Below, one piece after another: positions 55,601 through 64,000 of a stretch of 64,000 bases of DNA. Every line of letters begins with the position of its first letter. The stretch's first letter is position 1. Made by a program: the position numbers and the translations under genes. The stretch comes from Kitasatospora paranensis (GTDB taxonomy: Bacteria; Actinomycetota; Actinomycetes; Streptomycetales; Streptomycetaceae), in the NCBI RefSeq assembly GCF_039544005.1, contig NZ_BAABKV010000001.1, positions 4,154,001 through 4,218,000 of the forward strand, in the 5' to 3' direction. A model generated the notes under the pieces. It ran no database searches. It was not told where the DNA came from and worked only from the letters and a program-made list of their open reading frames with translations.

Positions 55601-55926
55601 ACGTCGAGCACGCCTCGGACGAGAACGAGGCGGTCGCCCGGGCCAGCAGCGTGCAGCCCAACCTGGTGGTGATGGACCTGCTCCGGATCGACCAGGGCCG
55701 GACGGGTCTGCTCGACTGGCTGCGCGCCAACGACCGGCTGCACCGCACCCCGCTGGTCGTCTACACCTCGGTGGACCTCGACCCGCAGGAACTGCCCCGG
55801 CTGCGGACGGGCGAGACGGTGCTGTTCCTGGCCGAGCGCTCCACCACCGCGGACGTCCAGGGCAGGATCGTCGACCTGCTGGGCCGGATCGGCGCGATGG
55901 CCGGAGCCGGCACGGCGGGCCACTGA
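52606..55926 (+). CDS. large PAS / pseudo-histidine-kinase / receiver-like protein
   Basis: 1106 residues from GTG 52606 (GAGGAGAC before it; GTG 52588 is an alternative). Two PAS domains (about 10-120 and 150-265, the second with LRAAAEGVLGVDLEGRVVLVNPAA) are followed by a DHp-like helix pair (about 275-345) lacking the HE-X-R-T-P phospho-acceptor motif, and an ATPase-like domain that keeps a G-box-like ERHGGVLQRHELPSGAGTTY but not the N-box. About 350 Pro/Ala-rich residues follow, then two receiver-like domains (about 865-975 and 980-1100, the second with LVVMDLLRID). It probably integrates signals without classical phosphotransfer. Partner genes not evident. Confidence 0.8.
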   Translation: MSSRPTRGAARLAAILDALPDALLLVNSNGTVVDANKAAVESLQAPGTSLVGRGLLDLLPEFDPSRIPGSMRPAATESEGLDRPVRMTARRTDGSTFPVEVSGNDFADDGASAEGRGYVPYDPYREGGGQELLLLLVRDLTGRLGVEAELRRQHKQTEMILRAAAEGVLGVDLEGRVVLVNPAAAHILDYRASELGGRELHPLIQHSQPDGSPLALEGSALLDTLLSGRKHRVRGAVLWRKDGKPVTVDLTTAPVRDGEQLVGAVMTFTDRTKELALVARNEHLTAVLETELGDALTALHRRIDALAADPAGQLWPEANWTLRRLAEECRRFGTLIDDVLAHQSFETAAEAGRERPAHKPVGLDTVVQRAVEHAGELVGPGRVRYSVHAAAVEVTADRERLAQALAHLVADVSGITPSLDAPGSGAGPSLGVPALPPVGGDTPMVVVAAAQRGDVARIEVRGPALRSSPVHLPIAGATVERHGGVLQRHELPSGAGTTYVVELPLDPAAARSSAGRPSVPKETDTAMLPDLPELPPADPVKDGAGEPGIAEMVSTGTGGTLRQRRKERAQAAAERAAAQDREAAERRGGPIALGPIPLGPGEAVPVADAAPAPIALPAAGAPTGTDADGTSPESGTDEPARPSRRRRRAPAEESAPALPGLPETTPAYPGLEHALPVGPPAAAPAVPPTGRRRRLADPDAPAGEQHAPGADEPEPAAASQSALALPAPAAPVAETAPVRAGLPELPSAAPQPPQPVGTGLGELRLSPPRPLQSAFPSPAAPNAFPPHQPVPHQPQADGAQPSGPGAELAALVPAGEAARADASGASGASGAMEPRTPPRPLAELARAGAGDQAEPSAPASGPEDGARRLLVWPEPDPSTKLALQERGYRPVIVRSREEVDAQVSGFPAALFVDPLTGPITRTALESLRTAALNQRVPVLVTAGLGQATRDAAYGADPAVLLRALAPRDSENHAPRVLLVEADHDIASAMISSLERRGMHVEHASDENEAVARASSVQPNLVVMDLLRIDQGRTGLLDWLRANDRLHRTPLVVYTSVDLDPQELPRLRTGETVLFLAERSTTADVQGRIVDLLGRIGAMAGAGTAGH

Positions 55927-55945
55927 CGCCCGGCCCGGCGCACCA

Positions 55946-55996
55946 CCGCACACGCCCGCGGCCCCGGCATCGAGCCGGGGCCGCGGGCGTGTGCGG
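55946..55996. terminator. bidirectional terminator
   Basis: A perfect 23-bp stem (55946-55968 with 55974-55996) lies between the convergent PAS-protein and acyl-CoA ligase genes. Confidence 0.85.
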
Positions 55997-56016
55997 GGTC
56001 GTGTGCGGTGCGGCGG

Positions 56017-57675
<1,659 letters not shown>

Positions 57676-57841
57676 GCGGGTCCTCCTTGACCGGGTGGGG
57701 TCTGCCCGGCTACTCGCAAGTAGTCACGGCCGACGTGCCGATTCTTGCCCCGTCCGGGCCCCCGTGTCAGCAATCGTGGTGCAGTTGAGACCAGCATCTC
57801 CGGCGCCCTGGACGGGCTCCGCGGGCCCCGGCCGGCGCCGG

Positions 57842-58716
57842 TCACGCCACGGGTGCGTCCAGCTCGTCGCGGTCGACGGTGAGGGAGACGCCGCCGTGCG
57901 TCTCGGCCACGTTGCCGTGGTGCTGGTGGATGCGGCCGTGGTCCGTCCAGAGGTCCGGGTTGAGCGCGCCGGCGCCGTCGGTGGTGGTGGCCTTGTCGTC
58001 CCAGCGGGCGTACCAGACGGCGTCGGGCAGCGGGCCCGCGCCGTCGCGGGCGGCGGCGGCCAGGTCCGCGACGCCGGACTCGGCGGAGGAGTAGAAGCCG
58101 GCGAGGTAGCCGGCCTCGTGCAGGCCGTCCGTCCAGCCGGTGGCGAAGTCGACGACCGCCCGGCTGCAGTCGGCGTCGCCGCGCGGGTAGGCCTCGATGT
58201 CGAGGTAGACCGGGCTGCCCTGGGCGATGCCGAGGGAGCGGAGGGCGTCGACCGCCTCGGCGGCCTCCTCCTCGCCCTGGCCCACGGCGTCGCCGGGGTC
58301 GATGTGGGCGGGCTTGTTGGCGTTGGTGCTGCACGGTGCCTGGCGGCCGACGTGGGTGGGCATGAAGGACCAGCCCATGGCCCGCGCCCGGGCGACCCAG
58401 TCGGCGGTGAGCCGCGGCTGGCTGCAGCCGCGCTGGCGGCCGCTGGTGTAGATGCCGACGGCGCCGTACGCGGAGTCGTCCCACCAGGCCTGCATGGCGT
58501 CCAGCGAGGGCGCGGTGCAGGTGTCGAAGCCGGGGCCGCGGTAGGTCCGCGGGGAGTCGTCGAACCGTCCTGCGCCCGGCGGGGCGGCCCGGTGGTGGTC
58601 CGCCCGGCCGGCCGGCGGGGGCACCCCGGCGGCAGCGGCGGCCGCGGCGGGCCCCCGGTGGCGAGCAGCAGGGCGAGTGTGGCCGCTCCGACGGCGGCGG
58701 ATCCCAAGTAGCGCAC
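57842..58716 (-). pseudogene. secreted DUF1906 (GH25-like) hydrolase-like protein, frameshifted as given
   Basis: ATG 58716 starts a signal peptide (MRYLGSAAVGAATLALLLAT) whose frame breaks at the five-base C run 58652-58656; one base there restores a 291-residue protein. The mature part starts TYRGPGFDTCTAPSLDAMQA and shows the DUF1906 pattern: AYGAVGIYTSGRQRGCSQP, GSPVYLDIEAYPRG, GYLAGFYSSAESG, WYARWDD and VDRDELDAPVA. The family is a glycoside-hydrolase-like TIM barrel, presumed to act on cell walls. Acidic residues in FDTC and LDIE are candidate catalysts. Two cysteine pairs fit secretion. Confidence 0.82.
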
Positions 58717-58856
58717 TCACCAGTCCTACTGACTGATCGTCGCAATCCGGCGGGAGGCGCACACCCGTGAGCTGCGAGTTCACCCGGCCGGGTGGACCGT
58801 CCACAGAGTGGTAACGAGCTTGCACCGCGAAGAGTCCTTACGTCAGACTCGCTCCC

Positions 58857-59942
58857 ATGTCCGTCGCCAACTCCTGCGAGCCGTCGTTCACGGCTGTCAC
58901 CGGCGAGTCCTTCGCCGACGCCCTTGCCATGCCGCCCTCCCCCAAGGGCGAGCCTGCCGGCGAGCGCGGTGGCTGGCGACGACGCGGCACGGCGACGACC
59001 ACCGCGCCGCCCGGGGCCGACCGGCACCGGACACCCGCCGACCCGCCGACCGGCGGCCCCGTCCGGGCCACCTCGTCGCAGCGGCGTCTCGGAGCGATTC
59101 CGGCGCCGCTGCTCTGTGTCGGGGCGATGGTCACCGTCCAGCTCGGCATCGCCCTCTCCAAGCCGCTGTTCGGCGTGCTCGGCGTCGGCGGGGCGACCTT
59201 CCTGCGGCTGACGGTGGCCGCGGCGGTGCTGCTCGCCGCCACCCGGCCGCGGCTGCGCGGCCGCAGCCGCCGGGACCTGCTCTCGGCTGTCCTGCTGGGC
59301 CTCGCCTCGGCCGGGATGACGCTGTTGTTCGCCGGCGCCACCGACCGGCTGCCGATGGGCACCGCGTCGACCATCGAGTTCCTGGGCCCGCTGGCGGTCG
59401 CCCTCGCGCTGGCCCGCCGGGCCGCCCACCTGGTGTGGGCGCTGCTCGCGGGCGGCGGCGTCGCCCTGCTGACCCTGCTCGGCGGGGGCGCCGGCGGGGG
59501 CCTGGACCCGGTCGGACTGGCCTACGCCTTCGGCGCCGCCGCCTGCTACGCCGGGTACATCCTGTTCACCGACCGGGTGGGCGCGGCCTTCCGCGGCTTC
59601 GAGGGTTTGGCCGTCTCGTTCACCATCGCGGCCCTGGCGCTCGCCCCGTTCGGCGCCGTCCAGGCCTGGCAGGGCCTCGCCGCGTCCGGCTCCCCCGCCC
59701 TGGTGCTGCTCGCGGTCGCCGGAGTCGCCCTGCTCTTCCCGGTGATCCCGTACGCCCTGGAGATGACCGCGCTGCGCAGGATGCCGCAGCGGGTGTTCAG
59801 CGTGCTGGTCAGCCTGGACCCGGCGATCAGTGCGCTGGTGGGCCTGCTGGTGTTCGGTCAGCTGCTCGGCGCCGTGCAGGTGGCGGGCATCGGGTGCGTG
59901 GTGGCGGCGAGCGTCGGGGCCACCCTGACAGCGCGGCGCTGA
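58857..59942 (+). CDS. EamA-family (RhtA-like) exporter
   Basis: 361 residues with an unusually long Pro/Gly-rich N-terminus (1-78) and ten membrane segments in two EamA repeats (LLCVGAMVTVQLGIALSKPLF..., SAGMTLLFAGATDRLPMG..., and the conserved VSLDPAISALVGLLVFGQ near the end). The pattern fits the RhtA threonine/homoserine-type exporters; substrate unknown. A start nearer to residue 75 is possible, since the N-terminus is not conserved. A hairpin follows. Confidence 0.87.
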   Translation: MSVANSCEPSFTAVTGESFADALAMPPSPKGEPAGERGGWRRRGTATTTAPPGADRHRTPADPPTGGPVRATSSQRRLGAIPAPLLCVGAMVTVQLGIALSKPLFGVLGVGGATFLRLTVAAAVLLAATRPRLRGRSRRDLLSAVLLGLASAGMTLLFAGATDRLPMGTASTIEFLGPLAVALALARRAAHLVWALLAGGGVALLTLLGGGAGGGLDPVGLAYAFGAAACYAGYILFTDRVGAAFRGFEGLAVSFTIAALALAPFGAVQAWQGLAASGSPALVLLAVAGVALLFPVIPYALEMTALRRMPQRVFSVLVSLDPAISALVGLLVFGQLLGAVQVAGIGCVVAASVGATLTARR

Positions 59943-60389
59943 GCCCCGCACTCCCCTCTCCCCCGCCACGGCCGGCGGGCGGTGCCGTCCGGCACCGCCC
60001 GCCGCAGCCATGCACCGCCCCGCTGCCCTTCCTGCTCGGTTGCCCTTCCCGGTACCCCTTCGCCCGCCCCGCTCCTCCTGGTCCGTCTGCTGGATCTGCC
60101 GTGGTGTCCGCGTGGCGCCCCCGCCCGCGGTGGGCCGGTTGCGGCCCCGAGAGAAGAGTGGCGCAACAAATCGACAAAGGCACAGATCGGCACCGCCGTT
60201 TCGCCCATTGGCGTGATCCGCGGACCGACCGCGCATGATCCGCCGACCACCCCGGCACCGGCCACCGAACCCCCGCTACCTGGTCCGATGCGGCCCGGCA
60301 CCGATCGCGGTGGATGCCCGCAGCGGCGGCGCAACGTCACCACCGGGGGCGCGCGACACCGGACGCGCGCCCCGCGATCCGAGCACCCG
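59943..60389. other. intergenic region between two convergent genes
   Basis: About 450 bases containing the hairpin 59973-60004. The rest (60005-60389) holds no gene, repeat or RNA that I can support. Confidence 0.45.
59973..60004 (+). terminator. terminator after the EamA gene
   Basis: A perfect 14-bp stem (59973-59986 with 59991-60004) and a four-base loop, 30 bases past the stop. Confidence 0.75.
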
Positions 60390-61754
60390 TCAGAGCGCCT
60401 TGCCCGGGTTCAGGATCCCCAGCGGATCGAAGACCGCCTTGATCTGCCGCTGGAGGCCGAGCGCCACCGGGCCGAGCTCCCGGGCCAGCCACTCCCGCTT
60501 GAGCAGACCGATCCCGTGCTCGCCGGTGACGGTGCCGCCGAGCGAGAGCCCCAGTTCCATGATCTCGTCGAAGGACTCCTTGGCCCGGGCCACCTCGTCC
60601 GGATCCGCCGCGTCGAAGATCACCACCGGGTGGGTGTTGCCGTCCCCGGCATGGCTGACGACCCCGATGGTGAGCCGCTGCCGTGCGGCGATCTCCTCGA
60701 CGCCGTCGAGCATCGCGCCGAGCCGCGAGCGGGGCACCGCCACGTCGTCGATCATCGTGGTGCCGAGGCGCTCCATCGCCGGGAGCGACAGCCGGCGGGC
60801 CTGGAGCAGCAGATCGGACTCCGCCTCGTCCTCGGCCGGCACCACCTCGCTCGCCCCGGCCGCCCGGCAGAGCTCGGCCACCGCCGCCAGCTCCGCCTCC
60901 TTGGCCGGGCCGTCGAACGCCACCAGCAGCAGCGCCCGGGTCTCCTCCGGCAACCCCATCCGGGCCATCGCGTTGACCGCGCGGACGGTCGTCGTGTCCA
61001 TCAGCTCCATCAGCGACGGCACGTGGCCGGAGGCCATCACCGCACAGACCGCCTCACTCGCCGACGCGGTACTGGGGAACTCCGCCGCCAGTGCCAGCTG
61101 CGGCGCGGGCGCCGGCCGCAACGCGACCACCGCCTCCACCACCACGGCCAGGGTGCCCTCCGAGCCGACCAGCAGCCGGGTCAGGTCGTACCCGGCGACG
61201 CCCTTGGCCGTCCGCCGGCCCGTGCTCAGCAGCCGCCCGTCGGCCAGCACCACGTCCAGACCGAGCACGTACTCGCTGGTCACGCCGTACTTCACGCAGC
61301 ACAACCCGCCGGCACCCGTCCCGATGTTGCCGCCGATGGTGCAGGACTCCCAGCTCGACGGATCGGGCGGGTAGGCCAGGCCGTGCCCGGCGGCCGCCCG
61401 CGACAGCTCGGCGTTCACCACGCCGGGCTGGACGACGGCGATCCGGTTCACCGGATCGACCTCCAGGATCCGGTTCATCTTCACCATCGACAGGACGATG
61501 CAGCCGTCGACGGCGTTCGCGCCACCGGACAGGCCCGTCCGGGCGCCCTGCGGCACCACCGGTACGCGCAACTCGGTCGCCGTCCGCAGCACGTGCTGCA
61601 CCTGCTCCACCGTCTCCGGGAAGACCACCACCGCGGCGACGCCCGCCTCGCAGAACCCGGCCATGTCGTGCGCGTAGGCCGCGACCACGTCCGGATCGAC
61701 GGCAACGGCCTCCTTCGGCATGCCCTGTACCAACCGCTCGACCAGATCACCCAC
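60390..61754 (-). CDS. FAD-linked oxidase, glycolate/D-lactate oxidase GlcD type
   Basis: 454 residues from GTG 61754, chosen because GGAGG lies five bases before it; a longer frame is open upstream. The PCMH FAD-binding domain shows PQGARTGLSGGANAVDG, ESCTIGGNIGTGAGGLCCVK and LVGSEGTLAVV; the C-terminal cap ends with VTGEHGIGLLKREWL and DPLGILNPGKAL, typical of GlcD/D-lactate dehydrogenases. It oxidises a 2-hydroxy acid using FAD. No GlcE or GlcF gene is next to it, so a single-subunit D-lactate-type enzyme is likely. Confidence 0.93.
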   Translation of the reverse strand: MGDLVERLVQGMPKEAVAVDPDVVAAYAHDMAGFCEAGVAAVVVFPETVEQVQHVLRTATELRVPVVPQGARTGLSGGANAVDGCIVLSMVKMNRILEVDPVNRIAVVQPGVVNAELSRAAAGHGLAYPPDPSSWESCTIGGNIGTGAGGLCCVKYGVTSEYVLGLDVVLADGRLLSTGRRTAKGVAGYDLTRLLVGSEGTLAVVVEAVVALRPAPAPQLALAAEFPSTASASEAVCAVMASGHVPSLMELMDTTTVRAVNAMARMGLPEETRALLLVAFDGPAKEAELAAVAELCRAAGASEVVPAEDEAESDLLLQARRLSLPAMERLGTTMIDDVAVPRSRLGAMLDGVEEIAARQRLTIGVVSHAGDGNTHPVVIFDAADPDEVARAKESFDEIMELGLSLGGTVTGEHGIGLLKREWLARELGPVALGLQRQIKAVFDPLGILNPGKAL

Positions 61755-61952
61755 GGCAGCCTCCGCCTCCACATGCCTGGCCGCGCCCGGCCCCGTCGTA
61801 CGGGCACCGACCGCGTCCTGTCCGTTCCGAACTCTGCCGCCGGGGGCGGGGCGCGGCAAGAACGCTGCGACAGGACCGATGGATCGGCCGGGGGCCTCGC
61901 GGCACCGAGGACGCGACGGCGCCCGCACGACGGGGCGCGGCGGGTGACGGTG

Positions 61953-62564
61953 TCAGGTGCCGGGGCGGTCCAGCAGCACGACCTCGAACTCCTCCAGGCT
62001 CCGCAGCGACACACCCGCCGCCCCGACCCCCGCACTGCGGACCGCGGCCTGCGGACCGCGGGAGGCCACCAGCGCGGCGCGGTCCGAGAACAGCACGCCC
62101 ACCGCACAGCGCCCGGCCGGGCGGTCCAGCAGCAGACTGGCGGACTCGAATCCCGGCAAGTCCCGGAGCCGGGTCAGCACGGTCTCCCGGAACGCGTCGA
62201 CCAGCTGCTGCTCGCCCTCGTGCGCGACGGACAGTTGCACCATCCGGAAGCCGGCCCCGGGGCCGGCGTGCGTGGGCGGGGTGAACACCGGCGCCTCCCA
62301 GACGTCGGTGGTGACCGTCCCGGCGAACGGGGACAGCAACGCGCCCCGCTGCTCCCGCAGATGATCGTCGCTGGCCCGCTGGTCCTCCTGGGTGTCCCAC
62401 CAGCTGCCCATGACGATCTTGCCGAGCTCACGGTCGGCGAACAGCCCGTAGCCCCGGTAGCCGGCCTGGGTCGCCAGCATCCGGGGAGCGGCCTCCCGGG
62501 TGGCGTCGAGAGCCGCGTCGATCAGAGCGGGGTCACCGGTCGCGTAGACGGTGCGGACGTACAT
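61953..62564 (-). CDS. tandem ABM-like (dimeric alpha/beta barrel) protein
   Basis: 203 residues from ATG 62564. Two ferredoxin-like halves: MYVRTVYATGDPALIDAAL to IVMGSWWDTQEDQRASDDH, and FRMVQLSVAHEGEQQLVDAF to ALVASRGPQAA. The fold is that of antibiotic-biosynthesis-monooxygenase domains; in this form the function is unknown. It lies 198 bases upstream of the FAD oxidase start on the same strand. Confidence 0.75.
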   Translation of the reverse strand: MYVRTVYATGDPALIDAALDATREAAPRMLATQAGYRGYGLFADRELGKIVMGSWWDTQEDQRASDDHLREQRGALLSPFAGTVTTDVWEAPVFTPPTHAGPGAGFRMVQLSVAHEGEQQLVDAFRETVLTRLRDLPGFESASLLLDRPAGRCAVGVLFSDRAALVASRGPQAAVRSAGVGAAGVSLRSLEEFEVVLLDRPGT

Positions 62565-63047
62565 CGCTGCTCCTGTCCCTCGCCGGCGCCGCGACCATCG
62601 GCGATCGCCCGGCGCCGGGCGTGTGCCACCACCATCCGAGGCCCGCCCCACCCACCGGGCAAGGCAGGACGGTCCGTCCGGGGGATCCGGCCGGGGTCCG
62701 CCAGAAGCAGCGCAGCCGGGAGTGGGCTTCGCTGCGCTGCCGAAGCGTGCGCGGCACTGTGGCGCAAGGCCCGCTCGGATCAATGGGAGCGGACCACTGA
62801 AACAGCGCATTTCGTATGCAATGCTTCAAAGAGAAAGAATTTGTGCGCTTTGGTCCGATCTGCCCACCGGACCCAATAGGTCTTCCTTGTTGAGCATTGA
62901 CCAGTTTGCCCCTCAACTATTTTTAATTTCCCGTGCGAGGCCGAGTCGACTGTGGAAGGATGCCGAAGGGCAGCGGGGGATGCAGGAATGCTCACCCCCA
63001 TTGCATGTTCGATTTTCGGAATTGCCGGATCGTCGAATGGGGGGTTC
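62565..63047. promoter_or_regulatory. divergent promoter region, AT-richer than surroundings
   Basis: 483 bases between the ABM gene (minus) and the secreted peptidoglycan-binding gene (plus). The stretch 62800-62960 is notably AT-rich for this genome and should include the promoter of the secreted protein. I cannot identify a defined -10/-35 or operator, and no gene is supported here. Confidence 0.4.
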
Positions 63048-63406
63048 ATGTTCAAGCGGAAGCTCGCTCGCCTGGCAGTCCTGGGTGGTGCGACTCTGAT
63101 GGCAGTGGGTGGCGGCCTGGCCAGCGCGGAGGCATCCACATCCGCGTCGTACATCGGTTACGGGTACTCCACCAGCGGGAGCGGTGTGTGGTGTGTCCAG
63201 CATGCCCTGAACTATGCGAGGGGGCGGCGCTGACTGAGGACGGCCAGTTCGGCCCGGCCACCAAAAATGCGCTGGTCGGATTCCAGCAGCAGCACGGTCT
63301 GCAGGCGGACGGCGTCGTCGGCCCCCAGACGGGAAGTTCGCTCCTTTCCAACGGGGACCCCTACTACGCCGGCTACTGCTACTCGTTCGTGCGCACCACC
63401 AACTGA
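63048..63406 (+). pseudogene. small secreted peptidoglycan-binding protein, frameshifted as given
   Basis: ATG 63048 (MFKRKLARLAVLGGATLMAV) opens a signal peptide (about 1-30). After WCVQHALNYAR the frame breaks in the five-G run 63220-63224; one base restores GAALTEDGQFGPATKNALVG and a PG_binding_1 domain (FQQQHGLQADGVVGPQTG), ending at 63406, 119 residues. Such domains anchor proteins to the cell wall; nothing else is attached, so it may be a free wall-binding protein. Confidence 0.82.
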
Positions 63407-63476
63407 ACCGATCACCGGGACGGTCTCTGTCGGGCTGCACCACTCGACCGATCGGGTAGGAATAATTCGATGCATG

Positions 63477-63504
63477 CACCCGGCCGGGCTTTCCCGGCCG
63501 GGTG
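63477..63504 (+). terminator. terminator after the peptidoglycan-binding gene
   Basis: A perfect 12-bp stem (63477-63488 with 63493-63504) with loop CTTT, 71 bases past the stop. The rest of 63407-63797 holds no gene I can support. Confidence 0.7.
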
Positions 63505-63737
63505 TTCTGCGTGGCGGCCGTGAAGTTCGGCGAAGACCGCTGTGAGCCCTCGTGGTCGGTGGACGGACTGCGATCGGGTTGACCCGACCGAGGTGGTTCG
63601 GCGGGCCGACGAAAAGATCGAGCCTGCCCTGACATGAGGCACTCGGCGGCCCGGAATCACCCGCGGGTCAGGTCAGGACCGGCACCGACGCACTGGTCAG
63701 GGGCGACATGCGGGTGGGCACCGTGACACACAAAGCA

Positions 63738-63777
63738 CTCAGGGCGGGTACCGACCGAAGTCGGTACCCGCCCTGAG
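63738..63777 (-). terminator. terminator after tRNA-Ser(TGA)
   Basis: A perfect 18-bp stem (63738-63755 with 63760-63777) with a four-base loop, 20 bases beyond the 3' end of the minus-strand tRNA. Confidence 0.8.
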
Positions 63778-63797
63778 CCGGGCTTTCGCCTCACCTG

Positions 63798-63885
63798 CGG
63801 AGGGTGTGGGATTTGAACCCACGGTGAGGGGTCACCTCACGACAGTTTTCAAGACTGTTCCCTTAGGCCGCTCGGGCAACCCTCC
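63798..63885 (-). tRNA. tRNA-Ser(TGA)
   Basis: 88 bases. Acceptor GGAGGGT/ACCCTCC, anticodon loop CTTGAAA (TGA), long variable arm, T-loop TTCAAAT. CCA is not encoded. Confidence 0.95.
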
Positions 63886-63957
63886 TGGCGGGGGTCAGCC
63901 TAACGGGTCGGAGCCGGTTCGGTGCACTCCGTTTCCGGGCGGGGGCGGCCGCCGGGG

Positions 63958-64000
63958 TCAGTTGTCGCCCTTGCGCTCGCCGAGGGTGACGGTGGTCTTG
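63958..64000 (-). CDS. C-terminal end of a gene entering from the right
   Basis: The last 13 codons before a TGA at 63958-63960 read KTTVTLGERKGDN. The ending resembles the end of a PDZ domain in trypsin-like proteases, but far too little is visible to name it. Confidence 0.4.
   Translation of the reverse strand, partial: KTTVTLGERKGDN

Noticed and set aside
52477..55953. 1158-residue minus-strand open frame opposite the PAS protein
   Set aside because: No recognisable domains and strongly biased composition; the plus strand has clear PAS and receiver motifs and a ribosome site.

Overview
The window is high-GC DNA with GTG starts, actinobacterial Shine-Dalgarno sites and a gene set typical of Streptomycetaceae (Streptomyces or Kitasatospora; I cannot decide which). 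The set includes paired SigF/SigB-type sigma factors, a tadA-associated gene next to tadA, upp, Dabb and KTSC proteins, secreted GH87 and GH92 enzymes, and an integrative element of the actinomycete AICE class.

Layout. 1-4.4 kb (minus): a membrane-stress-like cluster of NfeD/OB-fold protein, flotillin-like protein and a DNA-repair-type ATPase that runs off the left edge. 4.7-15.8 kb: an Old Yellow Enzyme, a modular secreted alpha-1,3-glucanase (GH87), VOC and DinB proteins, a secreted GH92 mannosidase with ricin-type lectin, and an amino-acid permease. 16-24.8 kb: housekeeping genes (HhH-GPD glycosylase, KTSC, PEBP, HerA-like ATPase, LytR_C protein, upp, tadA) ending in tRNA-Ser(CGA).

24.9-39.9 kb is a ~15-kb integrative and conjugative element in the 3' end of that tRNA, bounded by 61-bp perfect direct repeats. 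Read from the tRNA it carries a tyrosine integrase and excisionase, an iteron-like region, a DUF3987-type ATPase and a primase-polymerase (replication), an FtsK/TraB-type DNA translocase with candidate clt repeats (transfer), a chain of translationally coupled spread-type small genes, and a divergent GntR-HAD-restriction endonuclease operon of lower GC that is probably regulator plus cargo. Paired 12-bp-spaced GGTCTCA motifs lie inside both ends. A third, degenerate pair lies just outside attR, suggesting a relic of an earlier, related element.

40-64 kb is chromosomal again: small membrane proteins, Dabb protein, two sigma factors, a tyrosine phosphatase, aldo/keto reductase, an SPFH protein, an Ig-like surface protein, a globin/flavohemoglobin pair, a tRNA cluster (two Arg-ACG, one Ser-GCT), a large PAS/pseudokinase/receiver protein, an acyl-CoA ligase, a DUF1906 hydrolase-like protein, an EamA exporter, a GlcD-type oxidase, an ABM protein, a secreted peptidoglycan-binding protein and tRNA-Ser(TGA).

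Important caveat: thirteen genes or more are broken by single-base frameshifts. Every one is repaired by adding one base, usually in a G or C run. This is most simply explained by a systematic under-call of homopolymers in the assembly, so those genes should be read as probably intact in the organism. They are entered as 'pseudogene' only because the frame is broken as given.
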